Made by a program: the position numbers and the translations under genes. DNA of 61,075 nucleotides from an uncultured Alphaproteobacteria bacterium (GTDB taxonomy: Bacteria; Pseudomonadota; Alphaproteobacteria; Methylaequorales; Methylaequoraceae), in NCBI GenBank assembly GCA_902536655.1, contig CACAYF010000011.1, positions 1 through 61,075 on the forward strand. Reading direction: 5' to 3'. Each line of letters begins with the position of its first letter. Within the stretch, counting starts at the first letter, position 1. Below the pieces are notes generated by a model that had not been told where the DNA came from, did not search any database, and was given only the letters and a program-made list of their open reading frames with translations. This document shows, in pieces, positions 9,146 to 17,768 of this stretch.

Positions 9146-9913
9146 ATGGAAAGTATTCAAACAAAAATACGACTTAAAAAGAAAAAAAAATTGATGAATA
9201 TAATCAATCATGTCTTTTCAATGGATGAAACAACAATTAACTTCTCAGGAGATAAAAATGATACCTACTTTAAAGTAATTGAAAATTCTTTTACAAGCGC
9301 AATTTCTGGAAAGTCGAACTTAAGTAATGAAGTTAAAAAAATGAAGGGATTGTCTGGTAGAAAATTTAGAGTAATGATGAATAATCTAATCAAAAGTTTT
9401 AAGTATCCGAAATATCTTGAAATTGGTTCTTGGCTAGGCTCAAGTGCATGCTCAGTATGTTTCAAAAATAAAGTAAACATAACGTGCATAGACGATTGGT
9501 CTCAAAATTTTTCAACAAACCTTGATTCAAAAAAAATTTTTAAAAGCAATTTAAAAAAAGTTTTAAATGAAGATATTTCACCTCAAATTATAGAAAAAGA
9601 TTTCAGAAAAGTTAATTTTAAAAATATTAAAAATATAAACATTTATTTTTACGATGGATCTCACCATTATGAGGATCATTATGATGCAATTAAATTGGTT
9701 TTACCTGCATTAACAAAGAAATTTATATTAATTATTGATGATTGGAACTGGGAGCAAGTTAGAAAAGGAACTTTGGATTCAATCCACAATGAAAAATTGA
9801 AAATTATATCTAAATTAGAAATTAAAACCACCACCGATAACTCAAGCTCGTTGATCATTGGTGAAAACAGTGATTGGCATCAAGGTGTTGCTTTTTTCGT
9901 TGTTAAAAAATAG
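9146..9913 (+). CDS. Class I SAM-dependent methyltransferase
   Basis: A 255-residue protein with a Rossmann-type SAM-binding core: motif I as YLEIGSWLGSSAC near residue 91, an acidic end of strand beta2 (ITCIDDWSQN), a DGSHHYEDHYDAI segment and a later IIDDWNWEQVRKG strand. The IDDW/DGSH pattern resembles the Methyltransf_24 family, which often acts on sugars or surface polysaccharides. The first 16 residues are Lys-rich and an alternative ATG lies at 9194; neither start has a clear Shine-Dalgarno sequence. It is divergent from lldD and stands alone. The substrate is unknown. Confidence 0.78.
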   Translation: MESIQTKIRLKKKKKLMNIINHVFSMDETTINFSGDKNDTYFKVIENSFTSAISGKSNLSNEVKKMKGLSGRKFRVMMNNLIKSFKYPKYLEIGSWLGSSACSVCFKNKVNITCIDDWSQNFSTNLDSKKIFKSNLKKVLNEDISPQIIEKDFRKVNFKNIKNINIYFYDGSHHYEDHYDAIKLVLPALTKKFILIIDDWNWEQVRKGTLDSIHNEKLKIISKLEIKTTTDNSSSLIIGENSDWHQGVAFFVVKK

Positions 9914-10063
9914 TTATTTCTTTTTCTTTAAAATTCCAGAAACTACAGATGAAAGAAGCTTAGAGTCTTTTTTACTTACGTATTTAAGTGATGCTAACTT
10001 GTCAACAAAAGTATTTGAGGAATTATCCAATAATTTTTTAAATGTATCGTCTTTTTTTTTCAT
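9914..10063 (-). CDS. Small hypothetical protein, 49 residues
   Basis: A short open frame runs from ATG at 10061-10063 to TAA at 9914-9916, giving a Lys- and Ser-rich 49-residue peptide with one amphipathic helix (around LLDNSSNTFVDKLASLKYV) and a poly-Lys end. Amino-acid use resembles neighbouring genes. It occupies the only gap between the methyltransferase and yajQ, abutting the end of the former. No family recognised and no signal peptide; support is coding appearance only. Confidence 0.42.
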   Translation of the reverse strand: MKKKDDTFKKLLDNSSNTFVDKLASLKYVSKKDSKLLSSVVSGILKKKK

Positions 10064-10091
10064 GCAACTACTATGAAATATTTATGCCAAT

Positions 10092-10577
10092 TCAATCTCT
10101 AAAATTAATAAATTGTAACGGTTGTTTTATATCTAATTCTTTTGTCATTTCAATGGTTTTTTGCAGCAAATCTCTTTTATTACTTGTAACTCTTAATTCA
10201 TCTCCTCGGATTGAAACCTGAACTTTAAGCTTAGAATTTTTAATCGTTTTATTAATGATTTGAGAAATGTCTTTATCAATTCCTTGAATAATAGGAGATT
10301 TTTGTCTTAACATTCCTCCCCTCGCATCCTCAACTTTTGAAAATTGAAAAGAACCAGATGATAGTTTTCTTTTAACTAGATGTGTCCTAAAAATTTGTTG
10401 AACTTGTTCTATTTTATATTGATCCTCAGCCATCAGTTCAATTTGATTATCAACTCTTATTATTTTTGATTCACTGTTCTTAAAATCATATCGACTTGTA
10501 ATTTCTCTCATCGCACCATTAAGTGCGTTGTCTACTTCAGCTATATCTACTTTTGATACAATGTCGAATGATGGCAT
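10092..10577 (-). CDS. yajQ: YajQ family nucleotide-binding protein
   Basis: A 161-residue YajQ/DUF520 protein with two RNP-like ferredoxin folds. The N-terminus PSFDIVSKVD and the segment ALNGAMREITSRYDFKNSE are near-diagnostic, as are GGMLRQKSPIIQGID and the C-terminal LQFINFRD. Homologues bind nucleotides, and in Xanthomonas a YajQ protein binds cyclic di-GMP; whether this one does is unknown. It is a single-gene unit. Confidence 0.95.
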   Translation of the reverse strand: MPSFDIVSKVDIAEVDNALNGAMREITSRYDFKNSESKIIRVDNQIELMAEDQYKIEQVQQIFRTHLVKRKLSSGSFQFSKVEDARGGMLRQKSPIIQGIDKDISQIINKTIKNSKLKVQVSIRGDELRVTSNKRDLLQKTIEMTKELDIKQPLQFINFRD

Positions 10578-10661
10578 TTATTAATCCTGTTTAATATTTT
10601 GTTGTAATTAACAATGTCTATTATAAAATTAAATTTTTCATAAAGTAAATAATAAATAACT

Positions 10662-12041
10662 ATGCTTGAAGTTAAATCTCCTTGGAACAATAAAACTGTT
10701 GGGACAGTTCAAACTCATAACTCTTCAGAGATTGAGTGTATTATTCAAGAGGTATGTAAAATTTCTGTTTATAAAGGGGATGATTTTCCTCCCAAAGAAC
10801 GAATTAATGTTTTAAAATCTTTTATTAAAATTATAAAAGAAAATACCCAAAGTCTAGCCGAACTTGCAACATCTGAGGGTGGAAAACCAATTACCGATTC
10901 AATAATTGAAATTAAAAGGGGTGCTGAGGGTGTTGAATCATGCATAGAAGTTTTAAAATCAGAGAGTGGTTCGGTTATTCCCATGAATATAAACGAAGCC
11001 TCTTCAAATAGAATCGCATTTACGCAAAAAGAACCAATCGGTGTGGTACTAGCGATAAGTGCATTTAACCATCCATTTAATTTAATTATTCATCAGGTAA
11101 TTCCAGCAATAGCCGTAGGTTGTCCTGTAATTGTAAAACCAGCAGAAGATACACCGCTATCTTGTCTTAAAATTGTTGAAATGCTCTATGAAGCTGGTTT
11201 ACCAAAAAATAGATGTCATTTTGTAATGCCTGAAAATTTAGAGTTAGCTACAAAGTTAGTTTCAGATGAAAGAATTGATTTTTTTTCATTTATTGGTTCA
11301 AGTAAGGTTGGATGGTTCTTACGTTCAAAATTAGCACCCGGAACACGTTGTTCACTTGAGCATGGGGGAATGGCGCCCACCTTCATTACAAAAAATAGTG
11401 ATTTAGAATTGTGTGCAAAGAGTATAGCAAGAGGAGGTTTTTATCATGCTGGTCAAGTTTGCGTGTCAGTTCAAAGAATATATTTAAGTAAGAACGTATC
11501 GGAGAGTTTTATAGACAAATTTAAAGAAGAAGTTAAAAAGGTGCATTTAGGCGATCCTATGGATAAAAAAACCGTGGTAGGGCCATTAATCAGGAATACT
11601 GAAGTTAAACGAGTCGATCAGTGGGTTGTTGAATCTTTAGAAAATGGATCAAAGTTAATTTTAGGAGGTAAGGTTTTGTCAGAATGTACTTATGACAAAA
11701 CAATAATTTTAAACCCAAAAAAGGAAGATAAAATTTCTCAATTTGAAATATTTGGTCCAGTTGTAACAATAAATGAATATGATGATTTAGATAAAGCGAT
11801 TGATGATGCAAATTCTGTAAATGTGTCATTTCAAACATCAATTTTTACAAATCAAATAAATGAACTTTTACAATTCTACGCAAAAATAAACGCGTCTTCA
11901 GTTTTTCATAATGACCACACAGCATTTAGAGTGGATTGGATGCCATTCGCTGGTCTTAAAAACTCTGGACATGGAACCGGTGGTATAAAATATTCTATGC
12001 ATGACATGCAAATAGATAAAATGTTAGTTTTAAGAAAATAA
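10662..12041 (+). CDS. NAD(P)-dependent aldehyde dehydrogenase
   Basis: A 459-residue ALDH-superfamily enzyme oxidising an aldehyde to its acid. Visible are the Rossmann/substrate segment AISAFNHPFNLIIHQV near residue 128, the general-base motif LEHGG near residue 233, the catalytic cysteine in AGQVCVSVQRIYL near residue 266, and EIFGPVVTINEYDD near residue 363. It is followed after about 20 bases by a thiamine-diphosphate enzyme, so the pair is probably one catabolic unit, for example oxidising an aldehyde made or consumed by the TPP enzyme. Lactaldehyde- or succinate-semialdehyde-type substrates are possible but not resolved. Confidence 0.9.
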   Translation: MLEVKSPWNNKTVGTVQTHNSSEIECIIQEVCKISVYKGDDFPPKERINVLKSFIKIIKENTQSLAELATSEGGKPITDSIIEIKRGAEGVESCIEVLKSESGSVIPMNINEASSNRIAFTQKEPIGVVLAISAFNHPFNLIIHQVIPAIAVGCPVIVKPAEDTPLSCLKIVEMLYEAGLPKNRCHFVMPENLELATKLVSDERIDFFSFIGSSKVGWFLRSKLAPGTRCSLEHGGMAPTFITKNSDLELCAKSIARGGFYHAGQVCVSVQRIYLSKNVSESFIDKFKEEVKKVHLGDPMDKKTVVGPLIRNTEVKRVDQWVVESLENGSKLILGGKVLSECTYDKTIILNPKKEDKISQFEIFGPVVTINEYDDLDKAIDDANSVNVSFQTSIFTNQINELLQFYAKINASSVFHNDHTAFRVDWMPFAGLKNSGHGTGGIKYSMHDMQIDKMLVLRK

Positions 12042-12062
12042 GATTTGCAAAGGAGAAAAGAG

Positions 12063-13733
12063 ATGAAAGCATCAGACTTATTCGTAAAATGTCTTGAGGA
12101 GGAAGGGGTTACCCGAATATTTGGAGTTCCCGGTGAAGAAAATGCTGATTTTATGATTTCCTTAAAACAAAGTAAAAAAATAGAATTTATTTTATGTAGA
12201 CACGAGCAAGCAGCGGCTTTTATGGCCGATGCATACGGCAGGTTAACTGGTAAAGCAGGAGTTTGTTTATCTACATTAGGTCCTGGCGTGACTAATCTTA
12301 TGACAGGATTAGCGGATGCTAACATGGATAGATCCCCAGTAGTAGCTATAATTGGACAAGGATCTACAAATAGACTTCACAAAGAAAGTCACCAAATTAT
12401 GGATTCAATAAGCATGGTTCACCCAATATCAAAATGGGCGCAAACTATTTTATCCCCAAAAAATATAACTGAAGTAGTAAGAAAAGCCTTTAAGGTTGCT
12501 GAAACTGAAAAGCCAGGTGTAACAGTTATTGAATTTCCAGAGGATATTGCAAAAGAAGAAATAAAAGATAAACCAATCAAACCGTCTTTAATAAGAAGAC
12601 CAGCAGCTGATAACAGGGCAATTGAAATGGCACTTAATATCATTTTGGATGCAAAAAATCCAATTATCCTTGCTGGAAACGGAACCATACGAAAAAGAGC
12701 TTCTAACAGACTAAGGGTGTTAGTAGAGAATTTAGGAATCGGAGTAATCAATACTTTTATGGGCAAAGGATCAGTTTCTTTTAAAGATAAACATTCCCTA
12801 TTTACTATCGGACTTGGAAGTGGTGATTACAATAATTTGGCAATTGATGAGTCAGATTTAGTAATTGCTGTAGGATACGATCTAGTTGAATATTCCCCAT
12901 CAGCTTGGAATAGAATTGAAGGAAGAGAAAAGAAAATTATTCACATTGACTATACTCCTGCGGAAGTAGACAGAGACTATCTTCCTAACGTTGAAATTAT
13001 AGCAGATTTAGCAGGTGCTCTCTATCAACTCAATTTAGCTTTAATAAATAAAGTTTCAAGAAGTCAATTGCCATTATTCAACATCGATTCCAGGAAAAAG
13101 TTAAGGTCAAAAATGCTTAATCATTTAGACAAAAATAATGAAGATAACTCATTCCCAATGAAACCACAAAGAGTCTTGGCAGACATTAAGAGAGTACTCG
13201 GCGAAGATGATATTATTCTTTCAGACGTTGGAGCTCATAAGATGTGGGTTGCTAGAGAATATAATTGTGTCAATCCGAATACATGTCTAATCTCCAACGG
13301 ATTTTGTACAATGGGTTTTGCTCTTCCTGGTTCAATTGGAGCAAAAATGGCATTTCCAGATAAAAAAGTTCTCTCGGTAAATGGTGATGCTGGATTCCTC
13401 ATGAACGTGCAAGATTTAGAAACTGCTGTAAGAAAGAAAATAAATATTGTTGCTGTTGTTTGGTTAGACGGTGAGTATGGTTTAATAAAATGGAAACAAC
13501 AAGTTCAATTTAAAGGTGAACATTCTGATCTTAAATTTGACAATCCAAATTTTCTTGAGTTAGCAAAATCTTTTGGCATGTGGGGAAAACAGGTACACTC
13601 TGCAGACCAATTTATTCCAGCTCTTAATGAAGCTTTTAAACAAAAAGGTCCCGCAATAATAGGTGTTCCTGTCGACTATAGTGAAAATATGAAATTAACA
13701 AAACATTTAGGTAAGGTTTCTGCAACAATCTAA
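12063..13733 (+). CDS. Thiamine-diphosphate enzyme, acetolactate-synthase-like
   Basis: A ThDP-dependent enzyme of the acetohydroxyacid synthase large-subunit type, 556 residues from the chosen start. The N-terminal PYR domain has VTRIFGVPGEEN and the cofactor-activating Glu in CRHEQAAAFMADAYGR; the PP domain has NGDAGFLMN plus a downstream Asn-containing ThDP motif. I place the start at 12063 (MKASDLF) because AGGAG at 12051-12055 sits seven bases upstream; the longer frame opens at a TTG inside that sequence. No regulatory small subunit (ilvH) is adjacent, and the partner is an aldehyde dehydrogenase, so a catabolic AlsS-like or sulfoacetaldehyde/oxalyl-type role is as likely as branched-chain synthesis. 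Confidence 0.87.
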   Translation: MKASDLFVKCLEEEGVTRIFGVPGEENADFMISLKQSKKIEFILCRHEQAAAFMADAYGRLTGKAGVCLSTLGPGVTNLMTGLADANMDRSPVVAIIGQGSTNRLHKESHQIMDSISMVHPISKWAQTILSPKNITEVVRKAFKVAETEKPGVTVIEFPEDIAKEEIKDKPIKPSLIRRPAADNRAIEMALNIILDAKNPIILAGNGTIRKRASNRLRVLVENLGIGVINTFMGKGSVSFKDKHSLFTIGLGSGDYNNLAIDESDLVIAVGYDLVEYSPSAWNRIEGREKKIIHIDYTPAEVDRDYLPNVEIIADLAGALYQLNLALINKVSRSQLPLFNIDSRKKLRSKMLNHLDKNNEDNSFPMKPQRVLADIKRVLGEDDIILSDVGAHKMWVAREYNCVNPNTCLISNGFCTMGFALPGSIGAKMAFPDKKVLSVNGDAGFLMNVQDLETAVRKKINIVAVVWLDGEYGLIKWKQQVQFKGEHSDLKFDNPNFLELAKSFGMWGKQVHSADQFIPALNEAFKQKGPAIIGVPVDYSENMKLTKHLGKVSATI

Positions 13734-14023
13734 TGCAAAAATTTTTTATCTTTTTGTTTATTTTACTTACATCAAACTTGAGTATAGCAAAAAAGATTTG
13801 CAAACCACCGATCATTAAATCAAAAAATGAAATTCAAGAAAAACTAAAAATATGTGATAAAGGTGATAAACTACTTCTTTATTTTGACATAAAAGTAAGA
13901 GAAGAAGAATTAATTGTAAAATTATGTGATCTTGAGCACACAATAATTACAAAGGATGAGGTTAAGATCATACATAAAAGAGGAAGTGGTCTGACTTTAA
14001 TATGTATTTACGATCCAAATTAG
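13733..14023 (+). CDS. Small secreted protein, unknown function
   Basis: A 96-residue protein whose ATG overlaps the stop codon of the preceding TPP enzyme by one base. The first 19 residues (FFIFLFILLTSNLSIA) form a clear signal peptide. The mature part has four cysteines (CKPP, KICDKG, KLCDLEH, LICIYD), compatible with two disulfides. No family recognised. The overlap suggests co-transcription with the aldehyde dehydrogenase / TPP-enzyme pair. Confidence 0.72.
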   Translation: MQKFFIFLFILLTSNLSIAKKICKPPIIKSKNEIQEKLKICDKGDKLLLYFDIKVREEELIVKLCDLEHTIITKDEVKIIHKRGSGLTLICIYDPN

Positions 14024-14028
14024 TATTA

Positions 14029-15846
14029 TTAGTTTATTTTATAGTACGGTAATTCCTCTGTGTTAGTTACACCCATCGCGGCAATTCTTTCAATTACTTG
14101 TAGAGCCTTTTGAAACTTTCTTTCATTTTCATCACTTGAATTTTTAATAAAGTTTTCACCGCACAAAGCTATTCCATAGTTTGTTTGAACTGGTCTTATT
14201 ACTCTGCCTTTACTTAATCCGTCTGCTAATGTTGTAAATATAAATTCTTCCTGTTGTGGGATTGTAATTTCTCTTTCAAATAAAAATTCTCGTATTTTTT
14301 TTTCAGCATCCAAGGTTAAGTTCCAGAACTCATGTTCCGAATTAGTCATTTCACCTGATACAAAGTCAAAAGCCAAACAAAATGTTAAGAATAATTTTTC
14401 ATAAATATTAGCATCTCGCCAAGCTGTAGACTCCATATTTTGCCATATATTTTTATTCATATCCTCAAAAATTTTAGGTACTTTTTCAAAAAAGATTTTG
14501 TGAAGACTGTTATCATTTTTAGGTTTTTCAATCTTATTATCTTTGTAAAGGTCTGTTGAAGCATAAGACTTACATACTGGACATGCCTTGTCTGAAAGTT
14601 GCTTTTTTTTGTATACAAGTGAACATCTCTTCCCAGTGTGGCTTGGTCCTTCACAAAGTAAATATGTGTAATCCCTGTCTTTGACAAATTGCTGTTTACT
14701 TACCCAATTAAACCTATTTTTAAATTCTAAGTAAGATTTTCGATGATTCATTAGTTTCCACTTAAGTTGTTCAACAGGGCCAAACGTTGTGAAGTTTGAA
14801 CTTACATCTATAACCAAACATTTAGTCTTCCCCTCAGCCGATCTTAAACCCCGTCCAACTGATTGTCCCCAAAATACTTTTGATAAAGTTGGCCTTAAAT
14901 GAACAATAATATTACAATTTGGGTTATCCCACCCTTCAGAGAGAACTCCTACAGAAATCAAACATTCAAGATCACCAACTTCATGCTTTTTAAGTATCTC
15001 TAATCTTTCTTTAATTGGAGTTTTTGCAGTAATTAACTCAACATTAAGATTTTGGTCTGCTACCTGCTTTTTGGTTTCCTCAGCAACTAAAATATCTGGA
15101 CAAAACCATGCAGAAATAGGTTTGTCTTTCATTTTTTTTGTTTCTCCAAGATATATATTTATAGCATATTCAATCATTGAAGACTTAATAATGGCATTAG
15201 ACAATTGTTCTATTGGAAAATCACCTGTAGAAATATCCATATTATCGAGTTCTAAATCGTGAATGAAAAACGAACGATAATCAGCTGGAACAAGAACACC
15301 TTCTTTGATTAACTCCTCAATATCAGCACAATCTATGATAGCATCAAATGCTAAACCTAGTTGGTCTTTTTGATCACCTGTTCTTCTCTCAGGAGAGGCC
15401 GTTAGACCAAGAAGTTTAGATTGTTCTGCAGATTCTTTATCAAATTGATCAAGTAATTCCTTATAGGCTTGTCCGTTAGGTGAAACTCTATGTGCCTCGT
15501 CAATTATGAGTAAATCACAATGTTTGATTGCATTTTGAAGAAAATCTCTGGATCTTAAATTAGTTGAGATTAAAACGTCATAATTCTCAAATGGAGTTCC
15601 CTCTTCTGATAGGCCAAGTTTTTTTACTTTGTGATCTGTAGATAACCCCTTTTCAAGTTGTTCTAATAAAACTAATCTATGACATAGAACAACTATTTTT
15701 TTATTTTTATAAAATCTATTTATTATCTCACTTGCTAAAACGGTCTTACCCGCTCCAGTTGGAGCTTTTAAGATAAACTTCTTGTAATTTTTTGTAATTT
15801 CAGGAAATTCATCAATTACTTTTTGTTGCCATCTTCTTAATTTCAT
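14029..15846 (-). CDS. DEAD/DEAH-box helicase with C-terminal zinc-finger region
   Basis: A 605-residue SF2 helicase. The motor has Walker A KAPTGAGKTVLA near residue 26, DEAH box LLIIDEAHRVSPNG, motif III LGLTASPERR, and motifs V-VI as GVLSEGWDNPNC and WGQSVGRGLRS. After the motor, four cysteines in CEGPSHTGKRCS and CPVCK look like a zinc ribbon. No nuclease motif is evident, so this is a RES/RAD25-like ATPase, not a restriction subunit as it stands. It lies just outside the island, convergent with the small secreted gene. Roles in repair or mobile-element defence are both possible. Confidence 0.85.
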   Translation of the reverse strand: MKLRRWQQKVIDEFPEITKNYKKFILKAPTGAGKTVLASEIINRFYKNKKIVVLCHRLVLLEQLEKGLSTDHKVKKLGLSEEGTPFENYDVLISTNLRSRDFLQNAIKHCDLLIIDEAHRVSPNGQAYKELLDQFDKESAEQSKLLGLTASPERRTGDQKDQLGLAFDAIIDCADIEELIKEGVLVPADYRSFFIHDLELDNMDISTGDFPIEQLSNAIIKSSMIEYAINIYLGETKKMKDKPISAWFCPDILVAEETKKQVADQNLNVELITAKTPIKERLEILKKHEVGDLECLISVGVLSEGWDNPNCNIIVHLRPTLSKVFWGQSVGRGLRSAEGKTKCLVIDVSSNFTTFGPVEQLKWKLMNHRKSYLEFKNRFNWVSKQQFVKDRDYTYLLCEGPSHTGKRCSLVYKKKQLSDKACPVCKSYASTDLYKDNKIEKPKNDNSLHKIFFEKVPKIFEDMNKNIWQNMESTAWRDANIYEKLFLTFCLAFDFVSGEMTNSEHEFWNLTLDAEKKIREFLFEREITIPQQEEFIFTTLADGLSKGRVIRPVQTNYGIALCGENFIKNSSDENERKFQKALQVIERIAAMGVTNTEELPYYKIN

Positions 15847-15910
15847 AAACGTTATATTATATTATATTTTTTGTTGATTATCCATCATCATTATGTTTTT
15901 AGTTACATTA

Positions 15911-16309
15911 ATGAAAATTAGCATTTTAAAATCAAAGCTTCACAGGGCAACAATTACAAACACCCACATAGATTACGAGGGTTCATGTGCAATTGACCGT
16001 GAATTGTTAGATGCTGCTGACATTTCAGAATATGAAATGATTCATATTTATAATTTAGTAAATGGGGAAAGATTCACCACTTATGCCATCAAAGCTGAAA
16101 GTGGAAGTGGTATAATCACTCTAAATGGAGCCGCTGCCTTTAAGGGTAACAAAAATGATAAAGTTATAATCTGCACATATGCAGAGATAAATAAAAAAGA
16201 TGTAAAAAAATACAGCCCAAAACTTATTTATTTTAAAAATGACTCTAATATCATTGATAAAATAAAATCTTCAATTCCCGTTCAACGCAATAATGTGGTT
16301 TCTATATAA
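15911..16309 (+). CDS. panD: Aspartate 1-decarboxylase proenzyme
   Basis: PanD makes beta-alanine for pantothenate and CoA from L-aspartate, using a pyruvoyl group formed by self-cleavage. From the ATG at 15911 the protein begins MKISILKSKLHRATIT, the family N-terminus, and puts the self-cleavage Gly24-Ser25 in YEGSC exactly at canonical positions. The motifs ERFTTYAI and NGAAAFKGNKNDKVII are also typical. A longer frame from 15893 adds six residues and is less likely. It stands between a divergent helicase and a small membrane-protein gene two bases downstream. Confidence 0.96.
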   Translation: MKISILKSKLHRATITNTHIDYEGSCAIDRELLDAADISEYEMIHIYNLVNGERFTTYAIKAESGSGIITLNGAAAFKGNKNDKVIICTYAEINKKDVKKYSPKLIYFKNDSNIIDKIKSSIPVQRNNVVSI

Positions 16310-16311
16310 TT

Positions 16312-16542
16312 ATGTCTAGAAGTATGTGGATAATCTCAGTTTTAATTTTAATTCTTATGATTAGTTCATTTTGGTTTGGAAGGAATAGAGAAGCACCACC
16401 ATGGGTAAAATGTAAAGAATCCCTTTTTGCTCAAGTTGTTATGAAGCAGTGCACACCTAGTTCATTTGCCAACCCAAATAATATGGAGACTAATGAGAAC
16501 AATGTTGAAGACGAACTGCCATTTGAGCCTCCACAAAATTAG
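16312..16542 (+). CDS. Small single-span membrane protein
   Basis: A 76-residue protein starting two bases after the panD stop. Residues 5-22 (MWIISVLILILMISSFWF) form one transmembrane helix or uncleaved signal anchor. The rest is hydrophilic with two cysteines (VKCKES, KQCTPS) and an acidic, Pro-ending tail. No family recognised; probably co-transcribed with panD. Confidence 0.6.
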   Translation: MSRSMWIISVLILILMISSFWFGRNREAPPWVKCKESLFAQVVMKQCTPSSFANPNNMETNENNVEDELPFEPPQN

Positions 16543-16581
16543 GTTGAAAAAAAATAATTTTTATGTAATTTGAATTTTTAT

Positions 16582-16657
16582 GCCGCTTTAGCTCAGTTGG
16601 TAGAGCAACTGATTTGTAATCAGTGGGTCGGGAGTTCAAATCTCTCAAGCGGCACCA
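16582..16657 (+). tRNA. tRNA-Thr (anticodon UGU)
   Basis: The acceptor stem GCCGCTT pairs with AAGCGGC at the 3' end, with discriminator A and an encoded CCA (16655-16657). The D arm GCTCAGTTGGTAGAGC, the anticodon arm CTGATTTGTAATCAG with anticodon TGT, and the T-loop GTTCAAATC are all present, so the gene is intact. Its last 48 bases lie within the left direct repeat of the genomic island, making this the integration target. Confidence 0.97.
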
Positions 16658-16660
16658 CTC
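16610..16660 (+). repeat. attL, 51-bp direct repeat within tRNA-Thr
   Basis: This 51-base segment, from the anticodon stem through the CCA and three bases beyond, is repeated without mismatch at 31318-31368. Sequence outside the repeat differs at once on both sides. It is the expected footprint of tyrosine-integrase insertion into a tRNA 3' end. Confidence 0.95.
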
Positions 16661-16700
16661 AGCAAGGGTTTCAGAGCATTCAGTATTTTAACAAACTCTC

Positions 16701-16720
16701 GGGGCTCCACCGGGGCTCCA
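16701..16720 (+). repeat. Paired GGGGCTCCA motif near left end (candidate integrase arm site)
   Basis: GGGGCTCCA occurs at 16701-16709 and again at 16712-16720, an 11-base period, 40 bases inside attL. The same pair with the same period and orientation lies at 31170-31189 next to the integrase start. GC-rich repeats shared by the two ends of an AT-rich element suggest arm-type recognition sites for the integrase or excisionase. Binding is inference. Confidence 0.6.
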
Positions 16721-16860
16721 CTTTTTGTATCTCAAAATTCAAATTTATTTGTGTTAGTTCTAATTACACTTAGAACAACTTTTCTAATTTTACCTATTAT
16801 ATTTTATTATAAAGAGTTAAATTATAGTCATATGATTTGGAATTTATTTATTTGTACAAG

Positions 16861-17439
16861 ATGCAAAAATTAGATTTAGATAAATATTTGGAAGCCTATA
16901 CTTTTAGCTTCAAACTTCATAAAAAACAAATGAGAAAAGGGAGTAATATCCCCTACTTCACTCATTTAAGCTCAGTGAGCAACCTTATTATAGAGAATAA
17001 TGGAACAACTACACAAGCAATTGCTGGATTGCTGCATGACGCAGTTGAAGATCAAGGTGGAGCAAAAACTTTAGCCATAATTAAAAGAAAGTTTGGACCT
17101 AAAGTTGCCAAAATTGTTAATCAATGTTCAGATACTATAATTGAACCAAAACCACCATGGAAAGAGCGTAAAATAAAATATATCCAAAATATTAAAAACA
17201 AAACTCAGGATACTTTACTTGTTTCTTTATGTGACAAATATCACAATGCCAGTTGTATACTTTCTGATTATCAAAAGGTTGGCGAAGGAATTTGGGATCG
17301 GTTTACAGCTCCAAATCAAGAAATTTGTTGGTACTATGAAAGTCTATATAAAGAATTCAAAAAATATCTTAAAAATCATCCAGAACTGATCAAAGCGTAT
17401 AAGAATAAGGTTTTTGAAATTAAAAAAATTGTAAAGTAG
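16861..17439 (+). CDS. HD-domain phosphohydrolase, RelA/SpoT-hydrolase-like (island copy)
   Basis: A 192-residue single-domain HD protein resembling the ppGpp-hydrolase half of SpoT (MESH1-like). It has FTHLSSVSNLIIENNG near the N-terminus, the catalytic HD plus ED as GLLHDAVEDQGG near residue 58, and a later Asp in LVSLCDKYHNASC near residue 127. The synthetase domain is absent, so hydrolysis of an alarmone or other nucleotide is the likely chemistry; the substrate is unproven. I use ATG 16861 rather than TTG 16837. A clear paralogue lies outside the island at 46901-47491 and has lost part of the HD/ED motif. Being the first gene inside attL, it may be captured host cargo. Confidence 0.83.
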   Translation: MQKLDLDKYLEAYTFSFKLHKKQMRKGSNIPYFTHLSSVSNLIIENNGTTTQAIAGLLHDAVEDQGGAKTLAIIKRKFGPKVAKIVNQCSDTIIEPKPPWKERKIKYIQNIKNKTQDTLLVSLCDKYHNASCILSDYQKVGEGIWDRFTAPNQEICWYYESLYKEFKKYLKNHPELIKAYKNKVFEIKKIVK

Positions 17440-17595
17440 TTCAATTTAGATAAAAAAAAAGGTCAAACAGGACCTACGAAAATAAAATTTTATATTTTAA
17501 TTATATTAAACTGAGACTTGTCTGTCAAATTTATTTTTTTAAACCACTGAATTCATTGTATTCTTTTTATAACAAATTATTATTCCCTTATTTAC

Positions 17596-17690
17596 TATCT
17601 GTTAACTAAATAATTTAACTAACTAGAAAAAATATTTTAATATTAGATGTTATAGTTTCTAATAAGTTAGTTAAATTAGATAGACAGATA
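17596..17690. promoter_or_regulatory. Large imperfect palindrome in island intergenic region
   Basis: The 329-base gap between the HD gene and the winged-helix gene holds a nested dyad centred near 17644: TATCTGT at 17596-17602 pairs with ACAGATA at 17684-17690, and ATTTAACTAACT at 17613-17624 pairs with AGTTAGTTAAAT at 17665-17676. Such symmetry next to small DNA-binding genes could be an operator, recombination site or origin. Which of these is unknown. Confidence 0.45.
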
Positions 17691-17713
17691 TTAGCTCTAT
17701 TCTATATTCATTC

Positions 17714-17756
17714 GATGCATTGTTACTAATGCACATGATGCATATTGTTAATGCAT
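17714..17756. repeat. Two iteron-like repeats with internal ATGCA symmetry
   Basis: Two similar 20-base units start at 17714 and 17737 (23 bases apart): GATGCATTGTTACTAATGCA and GATGCATATTGTTAATGCAT. Each has its own inverted ATGCAT/ATGCA(T) ends around TGTTA. The spacing of about two helical turns is typical of protein-binding iterons. They sit just downstream of the winged-helix gene ending at 17769. Confidence 0.5.
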
Positions 17757-17768
17757 TCAAACCAAATT

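Noticed and set aside
12045-12062. TTG start for the acetolactate-synthase-like gene
   Set aside because: The TTG lies just ahead of an AGGAG ribosome site, which points to the ATG at 12063, and family N-termini begin with MKASDLF-like sequence.
14029-15846. DEAH helicase as part of the island defence system
   Set aside because: It lies outside attL, beyond panD and the tRNA, on the opposite strand, and lacks a visible nuclease motif. So I treat it as a backbone gene.
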